Counted from the stretch's first letter, positions 30,938 to 42,129 are shown. The stretch: DNA of 64,000 nucleotides from Pectobacterium carotovorum (GCA_016415585.1 CP066552.1:2046001-2110000), one strand, 5' to 3'. The notes: generated by a model not told the origin, from the letters alone. Program-made: numbers and translations.

Positions 30938-31486
30938 ATGGATCACATTGACAATCATCGCCGTAAGTTGCTTGCACTGGGTGGTGCCGCGTTGGGCATC
31001 GCACTACTTCCCGGTCAGGCATTTGCGACGTTATCGACACCCCGACCACGAATTTTGACGCTGAATAATCTGAATACCGGAGAGCGGTTGAAAACGGAAT
31101 TCTTTGATGGCAAACGGTATAACAAGTCAGAACTTTCCCGCCTGAATCACTTTTTCCGCGACTATCGCGCCAATAAAGTCAAAACGATTGATCCCCAACT
31201 TTTCGATCAGCTCTATCGCTTACAGGTGATGTTGGGCACCAACAAGCCCATACAGCTGATTTCTGGTTATCGCGCGATAGATACGAATAACGAATTACGT
31301 GCGCATAGCCGAGGTGTAGCAAAGCAGAGCTACCACACGAAAGGGCAGGCGATGGATTTCCATATTGAAGGCGTTCAACTCGCTAACATTCGTAAAGCGG
31401 CGATGAAGATGCGTGCCGGTGGCGTTGGCTACTATCCACGCAGTGATTTCGTTCACATCGATACTGGCCCCGTCCGCACTTGGTAA
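30938..31486 (+). CDS. mepK: Murein endopeptidase MepK (YcbK)
   Basis: MepK is a zinc peptidase that cleaves 3-3 (mDAP-mDAP) crosslinks, so it opposes the product of ldtD. The 182-residue protein has a twin-arginine signal ([11 protein letters not shown]) and an M15-type fold with likely zinc ligands H133 and D140 in [12 protein letters not shown] and H173 in DFVHIDTG. An upstream ATG at 30887 is in frame; the ATG at 30938 gives the E. coli length and start ([20 protein letters not shown]). It follows ldtD by about 180 bases and precedes gloC, the E. coli order. Confidence 0.94.
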   Translation: MDHIDNHRRKLLALGGAALGIALLPGQAFATLSTPRPRILTLNNLNTGERLKTEFFDGKRYNKSELSRLNHFFRDYRANKVKTIDPQLFDQLYRLQVMLGTNKPIQLISGYRAIDTNNELRAHSRGVAKQSYHTKGQAMDFHIEGVQLANIRKAAMKMRAGGVGYYPRSDFVHIDTGPVRTW

Positions 31487-31574
31487 TTCGCTACAGCATA
31501 CCGCAGCGCTAAATTTTTTTCTGATACGGTTCGCTTACAGCGCGAGCCGTTCAGTTTATTCAACATGGAGTGAT

Positions 31575-32222
31575 ATGAAATATCAAATAGTTCCGGTGAC
31601 GGCATTTAGCCAGAACTGCACGTTGTTATGGTGTGAAAAAACCAATGAAGCGGCGATTGTCGATCCCGGCGGCGATGCAGAAAAAATCAAGCGTGCCGTC
31701 GCGGATGCTGGGATTGCGGTTAAGCAGATTCTATTAACACACGGCCATCTGGATCATGTTGGCGCGGCGGCGGAATTGGCTGAGTACTATCAGGTCGCGA
31801 TTATTGGCCCACAGATTGACGATGCTTTCTGGCTGGAAGGGTTGCCAGCGCAGTGCCGGATGTTTGGCCTAGAAGAGTGCGCGCCGCTGACGCCATCACG
31901 CTGGCTACAGGACGGTGATGAGGTTAGCGTGGGCGAGACGACGCTGGCGGTGTTCCATTGCCCAGGTCATACACCGGGCCATATTGTTTTCTTTGATGCA
32001 GAATCGCGCTTGGCACAGGTAGGTGATGTTATTTTCAACGGTGGTGTAGGGCGTACCGATTTCCCACAGGGCGATCATCAGGCGCTAATTGCGTCTATCA
32101 AGAATAAACTGCTGCCGCTGGGTGACGATGTGACGTTTATTCCGGGGCACGGTCCGATGTCAAACTTAGGACATGAACGTAAAACTAATCCTTTCCTGCG
32201 TGAAGATGCCGCGATTTGGTAG
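31575..32222 (+). CDS. gloC: Hydroxyacylglutathione hydrolase GloC (YcbL)
   Basis: GloC is a type II glyoxalase that hydrolyses S-lactoylglutathione in methylglyoxal detoxification. The 215-residue single-domain metallo-beta-lactamase protein has the metal motif THGHLDHVG (H56, H58, D60, H61), then HCPGHTPGH, a conserved [15 protein letters not shown] and a C-terminal FIPGHGP. The open frame starts upstream at 31413 inside mepK; the ATG at 31575 behind GGAG gives the E. coli YcbL start MKYxIVPVTxFSQN. A terminator and a small tandem duplication follow. Confidence 0.94.
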   Translation: MKYQIVPVTAFSQNCTLLWCEKTNEAAIVDPGGDAEKIKRAVADAGIAVKQILLTHGHLDHVGAAAELAEYYQVAIIGPQIDDAFWLEGLPAQCRMFGLEECAPLTPSRWLQDGDEVSVGETTLAVFHCPGHTPGHIVFFDAESRLAQVGDVIFNGGVGRTDFPQGDHQALIASIKNKLLPLGDDVTFIPGHGPMSNLGHERKTNPFLREDAAIW

Positions 32223-32233
32223 TTTCTGTACTT

Positions 32234-32274
32234 TTTATCAGTAAGGGCAGAAATTTATCAGTAAAGGGCAGAAA
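32234..32274. repeat. Short tandem duplication after gloC
   Basis: TTTATCAGTAAGGGCAGAAA at 32234-32253 is repeated directly at 32254-32274 with one extra A. It lies just before the gloC/aspC terminator. Confidence 0.7.
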
Positions 32275-32275
32275 T

Positions 32276-32308
32276 GAAAAAGCCGACACAGGGTGTCGGC
32301 TTTTTTGA
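32276..32308. terminator. Bidirectional terminator between gloC and aspC
   Basis: AAAAAGCCGACAC and GTGTCGGCTTTTTT form a 13-base stem with a three-base loop. The A and T tracts allow use from both sides by the convergent genes. Confidence 0.9.
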
Positions 32309-32319
32309 TCGCAGAACGA

Positions 32320-33510
32320 TCAGAGTACGGCAACAATCGCTTCGCAGAGCGGCGCCATGTTTTCCGGTGTCATTCCTGCAACGTTGATACGGCCAGAATT
32401 CACCGCATAAACACCGAATTCATCACGCAGACGCAGAACCTGCTCTTTGGTCAAACCACTGAATGAGAACATTCCATTCTGATTGATGATGAAGGAGAAA
32501 TCCTGATTTGCCCCTTTTTCCTGCAAGGTATTCACGAACAGCTGACGCATGCGTTGAATACGCTCACGCATCGCCGTCAATTCCTGTTCCCAGACGGCCT
32601 TCAGCGCATCGTTGCCCAGAATGGTCGCAACAACGGTCGCGCCGTGTGACGGTGGGTTAGAGTAGTTTGCGCGAATAGCGGCTTTCACCTGGCTGAATGC
32701 TGTGTCTGCCGTGGCGGCATCGGCGGCAACCAGCGTACAGGCACCGACGCGCTCATTGTACAAACCGAAGTTTTTAGAGTACGAGCTGCATACGATCAAT
32801 TCATCGTGTTTGGCAGCGAAGAGACGCAGGCCTTCCGCATCTTCTTCTAGCCCGCGGGCAAAGCCCTGATAGGCGAAGTCAAACAGCGGCAGCCAGCCTT
32901 TCGCTGCCGACAGTTCGGCCAGCGTAGCCCACTGCTCAGCGGTAGGATCGATACCGGTTGGGTTGTGGCAACAGCCGTGGAACAGCACCACGTCGCCTGC
33001 TTGTGCGGCATTCAGGCTGTTCAGCAGGCCATCAAAATCCAGCGCATGGTTCGCTGCATCGTAATAGTCATACTGACACACTTCCAAACCGGCAGCAGAG
33101 AAGACGTTATTGTGATTTGGCCAGGTTGGGTTGCTGATCCAAATGCGCTTCGCAGACGTTTGATTTGCAATGAAATCAGCGGCTACACGCAACGCACCAG
33201 TTCCGCCTGGGGTTTGCGCCGTACGGGCACGTTTGTCGGCAATGATGGCATTCTGCTTGCCAAACAACAGCTCCTGCGTGCACTGACCGAATGCTGGCAG
33301 ACCGTCAATGCCCAGATAGTTTTTGGTGGTTTCATTTTCCAGCAGATAGTGTTCTGCTTTTTTTACGCTGGTCAGAACCGGGGTTTTACCGGTTTCATCT
33401 TTATAGACACCAATACCCAGATTGATTTTATTCGCGCGGTCATCGGCGCGGAAAAGATCGGTCAGCCCGAGAATAGGATCGGCCGGTGCGGCAGAGATAT
33501 TTTCAAACAT
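32320..33510 (-). CDS. aspC: Aspartate aminotransferase
   Basis: AspC is a PLP enzyme that interconverts aspartate and 2-oxoglutarate with oxaloacetate and glutamate. The protein has the fold type I aminotransferase features: [33 protein letters not shown], the PLP lysine in [15 protein letters not shown] and the C-terminal SGRINVAGM. The frame is open to 33579, but the start at 33510 gives [15 protein letters not shown] and 396 residues, the E. coli start and length. It is followed upstream by ompF in the same orientation, as in E. coli, with its own leader between. Confidence 0.96.
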   Translation of the reverse strand: MFENISAAPADPILGLTDLFRADDRANKINLGIGVYKDETGKTPVLTSVKKAEHYLLENETTKNYLGIDGLPAFGQCTQELLFGKQNAIIADKRARTAQTPGGTGALRVAADFIANQTSAKRIWISNPTWPNHNNVFSAAGLEVCQYDYYDAANHALDFDGLLNSLNAAQAGDVVLFHGCCHNPTGIDPTAEQWATLAELSAAKGWLPLFDFAYQGFARGLEEDAEGLRLFAAKHDELIVCSSYSKNFGLYNERVGACTLVAADAATADTAFSQVKAAIRANYSNPPSHGATVVATILGNDALKAVWEQELTAMRERIQRMRQLFVNTLQEKGANQDFSFIINQNGMFSFSGLTKEQVLRLRDEFGVYAVNSGRINVAGMTPENMAPLCEAIVAVL

Positions 33511-33728
33511 TGCCAGAATGTTCCATAACTGAGATGAAATAAGAATTCTCAGAGTACCGTCAGTAAAAGGCTTTGCCAACCGTTGATGTCAAAAAGAAAG
33601 GGAAATAACAGGGAGAAGGAGAGAGACGAAATAAAAGACTGGTTAGACGAGAATAATTGGCGCAGCGTGGCGTAAAGCAGAAACCAAAAAACGCGCGTAA
33701 AGGTAGAATGCTATCCGGCTCACAATAA

Positions 33729-33757
33729 AAAAGACAGAGCCGAGGCTCTGTCTTTTC
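33729..33757 (-). terminator. Terminator after ompF
   Basis: Stem AAAAGACAGAGCC / GGCTCTGTCTTTT around a two-base loop with T run on the minus strand, about 45 bases beyond the ompF stop. Confidence 0.88.
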
Positions 33758-33800
33758 CTGCAATACAAACGATTAACTCGTTACGTTATGCTGGGATGAC

Positions 33801-34934
33801 TTAGAACTGGTAAGTCAGGCCAACAGCAACAGTATCGTCGGTATTCAGTTTATACGCGTTCTCATCTTTCAACAGGTTGATTTGATAATCAACATAGGTA
33901 GACATATTTTTGTTGAATGAGTAAGTAGCGCCAACGCTAACATACTTAGTTACATAATCGTTGGTTGTTACAACGCTGGTATCGTCTTTAGCTTTAGCAG
34001 AAACGTAAGCCAGAGATGGAGTCAGACCAAAATCGAAGTTGTATTGAGCTACAGCTTCAAACACTTTAGTTTGGTCAGCGTAGAAGTTACCTGTGCCGTT
34101 GACAGCGCCAGCTTTCGGCTTAACAACGGTCAGGTTGCGGTATTCACCATAAATTGCTGCAACATAAATGTTGTTAGCATCATATTTCAGGCCAGTTGCC
34201 CAAGCATCTGCTGCGCTACCGTTATTACCAGCACGAAGACCATTGGCACCATAGCCATGTTGGTCATTAGTGCGATCATATTTAGCGTAAGAAGCTACAA
34301 CGCCTACACCGATATCTGAGGTGTAAGAAGAAGAAATACCCCAGCCATCGCCGTTTTGTTTTTCTTCATTATTTCTTTCATTGATACTGTTGCTGTCATT
34401 CTTACCCAGATACTGCAGGCCAAAATCCCAGCCATCCACTAAACCGAAGAAGTTTTTGTTACGATAGGTCAGTACACCAGTGCTACGGCCAGTCAGGTTA
34501 TCAGTGTAGCTAGAATCACCACCAAACTCAGGCAGAACGTCTGTCCAAGCCAGTGCGTCGTATGCAATACCCAAGTTACGGCCGTAATCTAGGGAACCGA
34601 CATCAGCAAATTTTAAACCAACAAACGCATAACGAGTTTTATCTGCGTTCGGGCCAGCAGAACCTTGGCTTTCGTCTTTATAACCATTGAACTGGTATTC
34701 AAAACGGCCATAGCCAGTTAATTCGCTAGAAATCTGAGTTTCGCCTTTGAAGCCTAAACGAGCGTAGGTCTGATCGCCGTTATTGCCTTTGTCGTCAGAG
34801 AAGTAGTGCAGGCCAGTGATTTTACCAGTCAGATCCAGCTTGTTGCCGTCTTTGTTATAAACTTCTGCTGCATTGGCTGCGCCCGCGACTAACAGAGCTG
34901 GGATTACTACTGCAAGAATGTTGCGTTTCATCAT
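33801..34934 (-). CDS. ompF: Outer membrane porin OmpF
   Basis: OmpF is a trimeric 16-strand general porin of the outer membrane. The precursor has 377 residues with a signal peptide cut after AGAANA, giving mature [13 protein letters not shown]. The constriction loop contains PEFGGD, and the chain ends in TYQF, the C-terminal phenylalanine needed for BAM assembly. An in-frame ATG at 34946 adds MRVI, but GAGGGTAATA precedes the ATG at 34934, as in E. coli. Position between aspC and asnS supports OmpF over OmpC or PhoE. Confidence 0.93.
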   Translation of the reverse strand: MMKRNILAVVIPALLVAGAANAAEVYNKDGNKLDLTGKITGLHYFSDDKGNNGDQTYARLGFKGETQISSELTGYGRFEYQFNGYKDESQGSAGPNADKTRYAFVGLKFADVGSLDYGRNLGIAYDALAWTDVLPEFGGDSSYTDNLTGRSTGVLTYRNKNFFGLVDGWDFGLQYLGKNDSNSINERNNEEKQNGDGWGISSSYTSDIGVGVVASYAKYDRTNDQHGYGANGLRAGNNGSAADAWATGLKYDANNIYVAAIYGEYRNLTVVKPKAGAVNGTGNFYADQTKVFEAVAQYNFDFGLTPSLAYVSAKAKDDTSVVTTNDYVTKYVSVGATYSFNKNMSTYVDYQINLLKDENAYKLNTDDTVAVGLTYQF

Positions 34935-34946
34935 TATTACCCTCAT

Positions 34947-35150
34947 TGGTGTTATTTAGACACCTGCCACTGCCATAAATAATTCTTTACGGAACTATTC
35001 CTGAAAGTTTGGTGTCTTCCTGTGTCTGAACGCAGTTTTCCATTCACACGCCCGTTAATCCACCTTAAAGATGCTACAAAGTTCGTAATCGGGTAACAAA
35101 TGGAAATAATGTGTGTCTAAATGTAAAATTCAGGGAACTTTGTGAGACAG
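34947..35150 (-). promoter_or_regulatory. ompF leader and promoter region, conserved with E. coli
   Basis: Read on the minus strand, the leader contains GGCAGTGGCAGGTGTC (34959-34974), GACACCAAACT and AATAGTTCCGTAAA, blocks I recall from the E. coli ompF leader, where MicF RNA pairs near the ribosome-binding site. Further upstream TTTTACATTTAGACACACAT resembles OmpR sites. OmpR and sRNA control are inferred from this similarity. Confidence 0.5.
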
Positions 35151-35159
35151 AATAAAAAT

Positions 35160-35196
35160 TAAAAAAAAAGAGCCGGGAAACCCGACTCTTCTTTTC
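35160..35196 (-). terminator. Terminator after asnS
   Basis: On the minus strand AAGAGTCGGG, loop TTT, CCCGGCTCTT, then a run of T. It sits about 35 bases after the asnS stop. Confidence 0.9.
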
Positions 35197-35229
35197 TACA
35201 TATTTGTTTTACTTATATTAAATTTTTAT

Positions 35230-36630
35230 TTAGAAACTGGCGTTCCGTGGGGTACGCGGGAAAGGGATTACGTCGCGCACATTTTGTACACCGGTAACAT
35301 AGGCAATTAATCGCTCAAAACCTAAACCAAAACCGGAATGTGGAATAGTGCCGTAACGGCGTAAATCACGATACCACCAGTAGTCTTCTTTATTCAGTCC
35401 CATCTCTTCCAGACGGCTATCCAGTTGAGCCAGACGCTCTTCACGCTGAGAACCCCCGATGATTTCACCGATTCCTGGTGCCAGAACATCCATCGCGGCA
35501 ACGGTTTTACCGTCGTCGTTCATACGCATGTAGAAGGCTTTGATGTCTTTCGGGTAGTTTTTAACGACAACCGGTGCTTTGAAGTGCTGCTCCGCCAGAT
35601 AACGCTCATGTTCGGAGGAGAGGTCAACGCCCCAGTAAACTGGATTCTCGAACTGCTGCCCGCAGTTCAGCAGGATCTCGACAGCATCGGTGTAGTCCAC
35701 CTGTGCGAAATCAGAGCTAACGAATTTTTCCAGTCGAGTGATGGCTTCTTTATCAACGCGTTCGGCAAAGAACGCCATATCATCGGCACGCTCGTTCAAT
35801 ACGGCTTGGAAAACGTATTTCAGTAAGTTTTCAGCCAGACCGGCAACGTCATCCAACGTGGCAAAAGCGACTTCCGGTTCGATCATCCAAAACTCGGCCA
35901 AATGGCGGCTGGTGTTGGAGTTTTCCGCGCGGAAGGTTGGGCCAAAGGTATACACATTGGACAGCGCACAGGCGTAGGTTTCGCCATTCAACTGGCCGGA
36001 TACGGTCAGGAATGCTTCTTTACCGAAGAAATCTTCGCTGAAATCCACTTTACCTTGTTCGGTACGCGGCAGGTTTTCCAGATCGAGAGTAGAAACGCGG
36101 AACATTTCGCCCGCGCCTTCGGTATCGGATGCGGTAATCAGCGGGGTAGAGACCCAGAAGTAGCCATTCTCATGGAAGAAGCGGTGAATCGCCTGTGCCA
36201 GCGTATGGCGAACACGCGTCACGGCACCGATCAGATTGGTACGCGGACGCAAATGCGCAACTTCACGTAGATATTCGATGCTGTGACGCTTCGCCGCCAT
36301 CGGGTAGGTATCGGGATCGTCAACCCAGCCGACGACGTTGACGTTGGTGGCTTGCAACTCGAAGCTCTGGCCCTCACCCGGAGAAGCGACGACATTACCG
36401 GTGATTTCTACGGAACAGCCGGTAGTCAGGCGTAGCACGTCATCCTGATAATTGGAGAGATTATTATTAACGACAGCCTGTAATGGATTAAAGCAGGAGC
36501 CGTCATAAACGGCGATAAAGGAGATACCGGCTTTAGAATCTCTCCGGGTACGTACCCAGCCGCGCACGGTGACTTCGCTGTCAACGGCGACACGGCCTTG
36601 CAGTACATCGACTACAGGCACTACGCTCAT
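35230..36630 (-). CDS. asnS: Asparaginyl-tRNA synthetase
   Basis: AsnRS charges tRNA-Asn. The 466-residue protein has an N-terminal OB-fold anticodon-binding domain (about 15-110, [12 protein letters not shown]) and a class II catalytic core. Motif 2 region [21 protein letters not shown] and motif 3 [12 protein letters not shown] are both clear. Length and start ([13 protein letters not shown]) equal E. coli AsnS. Position between ompF and pncB follows E. coli. Confidence 0.97.
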   Translation of the reverse strand: MSVVPVVDVLQGRVAVDSEVTVRGWVRTRRDSKAGISFIAVYDGSCFNPLQAVVNNNLSNYQDDVLRLTTGCSVEITGNVVASPGEGQSFELQATNVNVVGWVDDPDTYPMAAKRHSIEYLREVAHLRPRTNLIGAVTRVRHTLAQAIHRFFHENGYFWVSTPLITASDTEGAGEMFRVSTLDLENLPRTEQGKVDFSEDFFGKEAFLTVSGQLNGETYACALSNVYTFGPTFRAENSNTSRHLAEFWMIEPEVAFATLDDVAGLAENLLKYVFQAVLNERADDMAFFAERVDKEAITRLEKFVSSDFAQVDYTDAVEILLNCGQQFENPVYWGVDLSSEHERYLAEQHFKAPVVVKNYPKDIKAFYMRMNDDGKTVAAMDVLAPGIGEIIGGSQREERLAQLDSRLEEMGLNKEDYWWYRDLRRYGTIPHSGFGLGFERLIAYVTGVQNVRDVIPFPRTPRNASF

Positions 36631-36803
36631 AAAATTCTCTCTTTAATTAATCGTGTTTAAGAAATATATCGTGGTTAAAACGTCAAATGGCCCAATCCGA
36701 GCCATTTGCTATGTTACTTGCGATGCAACAGGACACAAGCAGAAATCACCGGAATGGCGCGAAGTTTTCGCTCATGCTGGTGAATCTGCTGCAAAGTTGG
36801 TCA

Positions 36804-36828
36804 ATACCCGGCATACTTCAAGTTGCAT
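36804..36828. repeat. Truncated copy of the palindromic repeat (asnS-pncB gap)
   Basis: ATACCCGGCATACTTCAAG followed by TTGCAT matches the left end of the repeat at 10600-10724. The rest of the element is missing; the sequence then runs into the pncB 3' end. Confidence 0.6.
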
Positions 36829-36849
36829 ATTAGGGGAGGGGGAGACGTT

Positions 36850-38055
36850 TCAACTGGCTTTTTTCACGCGAGGTAAGTCAAACGCTTTGCGCAACTCACA
36901 CACGAAGTTCTGATCCTGACAGATGGTTTTACCCGGGCTATCGGAGAGCTTTGCCACTGGCTTGCCATTGCATTCCACCAGCTTGATGACAATATTCAAC
37001 GGCTTCACGCCGGGGATGTCACACGTCAGGCGGGTGCCCATGCCAAATACCAGATTCACGCGTTGCCAGAAGTGACGATACAGCGTCAGCGCTTTATCCA
37101 GATTCAGATTGTCGGAGAAGACCAGCGTTTTGCTCATTGGGTCGATGTTCAGACGCTGATAGTGTGCAATGGCTTTCTCTCCCCAATCGACTGGATCGCC
37201 AGAGTCGTGACGCAGCCCCTGATAGGCTTCGGCGAACGACAAATCGAAATCGCGCAGGAAGGCATCCATAGTGATGCAATCGGTCAACGCAATGCCTAAA
37301 TGTGTGGGATATTCACGCAACCACATTTGTAGCGCGGCGCGCTGGCTGTTTGCCAGCGTCGGACTAATCTGCTGATGGGCCTGAAACCACTCGTGTGCCT
37401 GCGTACCGACAGGCGTGATATCCAAACGGCGCGCCAGATCGTAATTGCTGGTGCCGATGAGGTAAGGGAAATCGGCTCGCAGCGTCGTAACAATAGTCTG
37501 CTGGATATCGCGAGAGAAACGTCGGCGCGTGCCGAAATCCATTAGCTTGAATTGGCTGAGGTCCACATCCGTGCTGTTCTGGCGGAAGCTCTCTAGTGAG
37601 GCAGACAGTTGGGCGAGCGCCTGCTCAGCTGTGGCATTGGGCGAACGCTCCCGATGCACAACTTCACTGATCACCGCCAACAAGGGAACTTCCCACAAAA
37701 TCACTTCACGCCACGGCCCAGCGATACGGATATCCAGCTTGCCCGCATTGTTCTTAATCGACACCTGCTGCGGATTAAAACGGAAATCCCGCAGCCAGTG
37801 GAGATAGTCCTGTTTAAAGAACGGCAGAGAAGAAAGATAGGTGAACTCATCGTCACGCAATGACAAGAAACGCATCAGATCGACCTGATGGGCTATCTCA
37901 TTCGCGTAAATGCCTAGCAACTCATCACCGCGACAGCGAAATTCAGCCGCAACGTCGACATCATAATAATGATGATACACCGCCTGTTGCATATGCAGCT
38001 TGTAGGCATCGGTATCCAGCAATGAGTGCAGAATCGGAGAAGTATGCAAAGTCAT
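36850..38055 (-). CDS. pncB: Nicotinate phosphoribosyltransferase
   Basis: PncB turns nicotinate and PRPP into nicotinate mononucleotide in the NAD salvage pathway. The 401-residue protein shows the family features: [16 protein letters not shown] at the N-terminus, FGTRRRFS near the phosphoribosyl site with its regulatory histidine region, and LRHDSGDP. It is divergent from pepN, as in E. coli, with a 224-base shared promoter region. I found only half of a NadR-type site there. Confidence 0.95.
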   Translation of the reverse strand: MTLHTSPILHSLLDTDAYKLHMQQAVYHHYYDVDVAAEFRCRGDELLGIYANEIAHQVDLMRFLSLRDDEFTYLSSLPFFKQDYLHWLRDFRFNPQQVSIKNNAGKLDIRIAGPWREVILWEVPLLAVISEVVHRERSPNATAEQALAQLSASLESFRQNSTDVDLSQFKLMDFGTRRRFSRDIQQTIVTTLRADFPYLIGTSNYDLARRLDITPVGTQAHEWFQAHQQISPTLANSQRAALQMWLREYPTHLGIALTDCITMDAFLRDFDLSFAEAYQGLRHDSGDPVDWGEKAIAHYQRLNIDPMSKTLVFSDNLNLDKALTLYRHFWQRVNLVFGMGTRLTCDIPGVKPLNIVIKLVECNGKPVAKLSDSPGKTICQDQNFVCELRKAFDLPRVKKAS

Positions 38056-38279
38056 AATGCGTTACGACATCTTTGTAAGATGTCTATCCACCATCGGGAC
38101 AGCTAGCAATGTCCAATCAGTATACCTTGATTATTTGTTTATTACATTACGACAACATAGCGAGACGTGCGGGAGTGAACCGCAGCACGATGATTAGCCT
38201 CCTTATTTTGTTGTGATAACATTGGGGCAACAGGTATAGACTTGATCTTTGATGCTTATGACGAGGTGGGAGCTTTAAT

Positions 38280-40895
38280 ATGAATCAACAGCCGCAAATA
38301 AAATATCGCCATGACTACCGTGCACCGGATTACACCATTACTAATATTGCACTGGATTTCGATCTTCATGCTGAAAAAACTCACGTAAAAGCCGTCAGCC
38401 AGGTGGTGTTGCAGGGGGCGCTGGGCGCGCCGTTGAAGCTGGACGGCGAAGGGCTGAAACTGATTAGCCTGAGCGTTGATGGTCAGCCGTGGACACATTA
38501 CCAGCAGCAGGACGATGGCCTGATTCTGACGCAATTACCCGCGCGTTTCACGCTCAGCATCGAAACGGAAATCAACCCTGCCGCCAATAGCGCGCTGGAA
38601 GGGCTATATCAATCAGGCGAAGCACTGTGTACGCAGTGTGAGGCCGAAGGATTCCGCCACATTACCTATTATCTCGACCGACCGGATGTGCTGGCGAAAT
38701 TCACGACGCGCATCACAGCGGATAAAGCTCGCTATCCTTATTTACTCTCTAACGGTAATCGTATCGCACAAGGAGAGCTGGAAGGCGGTCGCCACTGGAT
38801 TGAATGGCAGGATCCGTTCCCGAAACCGGCTTATCTGTTTGCGCTGGTTGCCGGCGATTTTGATGTGCTTCAGGATCGCTTCACGACATGTTCTGGCCGC
38901 GATGTGGCGTTGGAGCTGTATGTTGACCGTGGCAACCTCGATCGGGCTGGCTGGGCGATGACCTCGCTGAAGAATTCGATGAAGTGGGACGAAGAGCGTT
39001 TCGGTCTGGAATACGATCTCGACATCTATATGATCGTCGCCGTTGATTTCTTCAACATGGGGGCGATGGAAAACAAAGGGCTGAACGTATTCAACTCTAA
39101 ATACGTGCTGGCCAAGGCAGAAACCGCGACGGATAAAGACTATCTGAATATTGAAGCGGTGATCGGCCATGAATATTTCCACAACTGGACGGGCAACCGC
39201 GTCACCTGTCGCGACTGGTTCCAGCTTAGCCTGAAAGAAGGGCTGACGGTGTTCCGCGATCAGGAGTTCAGCTCCGATCTGGGGTCGCGTCCGGTGAACC
39301 GTATTGATAACGTGCGTGTGATGCGCGGTGCGCAGTTTGCCGAAGATGCCAGCCCGATGTCGCATCCGATTCGTCCCGATCAGGTGATCGAGATGAATAA
39401 CTTCTACACGCTGACGGTCTATGAAAAGGGATCGGAAGTGATCCGCATGATGCACACCTTATTAGGTGAGGAAAAATTCCAAGCCGGTATTCGTCTGTAT
39501 TTTGAGCGTCACGACGGCAGCGCGGCGACCTGTGATGATTTCGTACTGGCAATGGAAGATGCTTCCGGTGTCGATCTCACACAGTTCCGCCGCTGGTATA
39601 GCCAGTCAGGCACGCCGGTGCTGACTGTGCGTGATGATTATGATCCGCAGACGCAACAATATCTGCTGAGCGTGAGCCAAAAAACGCCAATCGGTGCCGA
39701 CAAACAGCCGAAGCTGCCGCTGCATATTCCGTTGGATATTGAACTGTACGATCCGCAAGGGCAGGTCATCCCGCTACAGAAAGACGGTCAACTGCTGGCG
39801 TCGGTGCTTAATGTGACCGAATCCGAACAGACGTTCATTTTCGATCAGGTACCTTGCCGCCCGATTCCTTCTTTATTACGTGAGTTCTCTGCGCCGGTAA
39901 AACTGAACTATGCCTGGAGCGATGAACAACTGACGTTCCTGATGCGCCACGCAAGCAATGCCTTCTCACGTTGGGATGCGGCACAGAGCCTGCTGGCTAA
40001 CTATATCCGTCTGAACGTTTCTCGCTATCAGCAGAAACAGCCGCTTTCTGTACCGATGCATGTTGTCGATGCTTTCCGTGGCGTGTTGCTGGATGAAAAA
40101 CTGGATCCGATGCTGGCTTCTCAGATTCTGACATTGCCGAGCGAAAACGAGATTGCCGAGCTGTTTGACATCATCGATCCTACGGCGATTGCTGCCGTAC
40201 GTGAAAGCATGACGCGTACGATGGCAAAAGAGATGGCGGATGAGTGGCTGGCGGTATACCACGCGAATCAGGCACCGCAATATCGTATCGAACATGCGGA
40301 TATGGGCAAACGCGCGCTGCGCAACGTCTGCCTGCATTATCTGGCATTCAGCGATGCGGATCAGGCGGATAAATTGGTGCAGGCGCAGTTCCGTCAAGCG
40401 GATAACATGACGGATTCGCTGGCGGCGCTGTCGGCGGCGGTCGAGGCTCAGTTGCCCGTTCGTGATGAGCTGCTGACGCAGTTTGATAACCGCTGGCATC
40501 AGGATGGCTTGGTCATGGATAAATGGTTTGTGCTGCAAGCCACCAGCCCGGCTGCCGATGTGCTGACCCGCGTGCGTGAGCTGCTGCAACATCGATCATT
40601 CAGCCTGAACAACCCTAACCGTCTGCGTTCTCTGGTGGGAGCATTTGCCGCCGCTAATCCGTCGGCGTTCCATGCTGAAGACGGGAGCGGCTATCGCTTC
40701 CTGACGGAGATTCTAACCGATCTGAATACCCGCAATCCTCAGGTCGCGGCACGGGTGATCGAACCGTTGATCCGCCTGAAACGTTATGATGCTAAACGTC
40801 AGTCGCAAATGCGTCAGGCGCTGGAACAGTTGAAGACGTTGGAAAATCTGTCTGGCGATCTGTTCGAGAAGATCAGCAAGGCACTGCAAGACTAA
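38280..40895 (+). CDS. pepN: Aminopeptidase N
   Basis: PepN is the main broad-range cytosolic aminopeptidase, an M1 zinc enzyme. The 871-residue protein has the exopeptidase motif GAMEN and the zinc motif HEYFHNW with H297, E298 and H301 plus E320, the same numbering as in E. coli. It is followed by the beta-sandwich and large helical C-terminal domain. The length fits the family (870). GGTGGGAGC upstream can serve as ribosome-binding site. A hairpin terminator follows its end. Confidence 0.97.
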   Translation: MNQQPQIKYRHDYRAPDYTITNIALDFDLHAEKTHVKAVSQVVLQGALGAPLKLDGEGLKLISLSVDGQPWTHYQQQDDGLILTQLPARFTLSIETEINPAANSALEGLYQSGEALCTQCEAEGFRHITYYLDRPDVLAKFTTRITADKARYPYLLSNGNRIAQGELEGGRHWIEWQDPFPKPAYLFALVAGDFDVLQDRFTTCSGRDVALELYVDRGNLDRAGWAMTSLKNSMKWDEERFGLEYDLDIYMIVAVDFFNMGAMENKGLNVFNSKYVLAKAETATDKDYLNIEAVIGHEYFHNWTGNRVTCRDWFQLSLKEGLTVFRDQEFSSDLGSRPVNRIDNVRVMRGAQFAEDASPMSHPIRPDQVIEMNNFYTLTVYEKGSEVIRMMHTLLGEEKFQAGIRLYFERHDGSAATCDDFVLAMEDASGVDLTQFRRWYSQSGTPVLTVRDDYDPQTQQYLLSVSQKTPIGADKQPKLPLHIPLDIELYDPQGQVIPLQKDGQLLASVLNVTESEQTFIFDQVPCRPIPSLLREFSAPVKLNYAWSDEQLTFLMRHASNAFSRWDAAQSLLANYIRLNVSRYQQKQPLSVPMHVVDAFRGVLLDEKLDPMLASQILTLPSENEIAELFDIIDPTAIAAVRESMTRTMAKEMADEWLAVYHANQAPQYRIEHADMGKRALRNVCLHYLAFSDADQADKLVQAQFRQADNMTDSLAALSAAVEAQLPVRDELLTQFDNRWHQDGLVMDKWFVLQATSPAADVLTRVRELLQHRSFSLNNPNRLRSLVGAFAAANPSAFHAEDGSGYRFLTEILTDLNTRNPQVAARVIEPLIRLKRYDAKRQSQMRQALEQLKTLENLSGDLFEKISKALQD

Positions 40896-40916
40896 TCCTG
40901 CCATAGTCATTCTTCT

Positions 40917-40950
40917 GTCACACGCGGTAGCTTGCCGCGTGTGACATTCT
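40917..40950 (+). terminator. Hairpin after pepN
   Basis: GTCACACGCGG and CCGCGTGTGAC form an 11-base perfect stem around TAGCTTG. Only a weak T-rich stretch follows, so termination strength is uncertain. Confidence 0.65.
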
Positions 40951-40972
40951 CCCTTGCGCTAATTTCTTACTT

Positions 40973-40988
40973 CCGCAAACGTTTTACT
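40973..40988 (+). promoter_or_regulatory. PurR box upstream of pyrD
   Basis: CCGCAAACGTTTTACT matches the PurR operator consensus ACGCAAACGTTTTCGT at 13 of 16 positions with an intact core. It is about 110 bases before pyrD, a gene repressed by PurR in E. coli. Confidence 0.65.
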
Positions 40989-41098
40989 TTCCGCAGAGAT
41001 GGCACTACCATCACCGACCGTGAGTTAAACCGTAATCCACTATTGCTTACTTCCAGCGTAGGCAAGATACCTTTGCGATAGGGATCTCAGGAGACAAT

Positions 41099-42109
41099 AT
41101 GTTCTATCCCGTTATCAAAAAAGCCCTGTTTCAGCTCGATCCAGAGCGTGCACATGAGCTGACCTTCCAACAATTACGCCGTATTACCAACACGCCTTTT
41201 GAATTTCTCGTCCGCCAATCTGTTCCTACTAAACCAGTTACCTGCATGGGGTTATCTTTTAAAAACCCACTTGGTCTAGCGGCGGGATTAGATAAAGACG
41301 GCGAATGTATCGATGCGTTAGGCGCAATGGGCTTTGGTTTTATTGAAGTGGGGACGGTGACGCCGCGTCCACAATCCGGTAATGACAAACCGAGATTATT
41401 CCGCGTAGTGGAAGCGGAAGGATTGATCAACCGGATGGGTTTCAATAATAAAGGCGTGGATTATCTGGTCGAGAATGTAAAGAAAACACGCTTTGGCGGT
41501 GTATTAGGGATCAACATCGGCAAGAATAAAGATACGCTGGTTGAGCAAGGTAAAGACGATTATTTGATCTGCATGGATAAGGTTTATCCTCATGCAGGCT
41601 ATATCGCTATCAACATTTCGTCACCCAATACGCCGGGATTACGCAGCCTGCAATATGGTGAAGCGCTGGACGATCTTTTGCTGGCGATAAAGAACAAGCA
41701 GACGGAATTAAAAGATAAGCATCAGAAATATGTTCCCGTGGCGGTGAAGATCGCGCCGGATCTTTCTGAAGAAGAATTGATCCAAATTGCTGACAGTTTG
41801 GTTCGCCATAACATCGACGGGGTGATTGCCACCAATACGACGCTCGACAGAAAACTGATTCAGGGATTAAACCACTGTGGGCAAACCGGAGGATTAAGTG
41901 GACGTCCGTTGCAGACAAGCAGCACGGAAATTATCCGCCGTTTGTCACAGGAATTAGCAGGGCGTTTGCCGATTATTGGTGTTGGCGGAATTGATTCTTT
42001 GGTCGCCGCACGCGAAAAAATGGAAGCTGGCGCATCGCTGGTACAGATATATTCAGGCTTTATTTTCCACGGTCCTCGCTTGATTAAAGATATCGTTACA
42101 CATATTTAA
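41099..42109 (+). CDS. pyrD: Dihydroorotate dehydrogenase (quinone), class 2
   Basis: PyrD oxidises dihydroorotate to orotate with ubiquinone, the membrane-associated step of pyrimidine synthesis. The 336-residue protein has the class 2 N-terminal helical extension for membrane and quinone contact (about 1-40), then an FMN barrel. The catalytic serine lies in the loop SSPNTPGLR, with INIGKNKDT before it and IIGVGGI plus [11 protein letters not shown] near the C-terminus for phosphate binding. The length equals E. coli PyrD. A PurR box upstream suggests purine repression. Confidence 0.97.
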   Translation: MFYPVIKKALFQLDPERAHELTFQQLRRITNTPFEFLVRQSVPTKPVTCMGLSFKNPLGLAAGLDKDGECIDALGAMGFGFIEVGTVTPRPQSGNDKPRLFRVVEAEGLINRMGFNNKGVDYLVENVKKTRFGGVLGINIGKNKDTLVEQGKDDYLICMDKVYPHAGYIAINISSPNTPGLRSLQYGEALDDLLLAIKNKQTELKDKHQKYVPVAVKIAPDLSEEELIQIADSLVRHNIDGVIATNTTLDRKLIQGLNHCGQTGGLSGRPLQTSSTEIIRRLSQELAGRLPIIGVGGIDSLVAAREKMEAGASLVQIYSGFIFHGPRLIKDIVTHI

Positions 42110-42129
42110 TCCGAAATGCCTTTCATTTT

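Noticed and set aside
32234..32274. CRISPR-like direct repeat after gloC
   Set aside because: Two adjacent 20-base copies without spacers or further units are a simple tandem duplication. No CRISPR array was seen in the window.
38130..38160. NadR operator between pncB and pepN
   Set aside because: Only one half-site TGTTTA is present; the expected TAAACA partner six bases later is missing.
38742..40592. Minus-strand open frames of more than 200 codons inside pepN
   Set aside because: PepN is certain over the whole stretch. The antisense frames show no motifs and are explained by codon usage.
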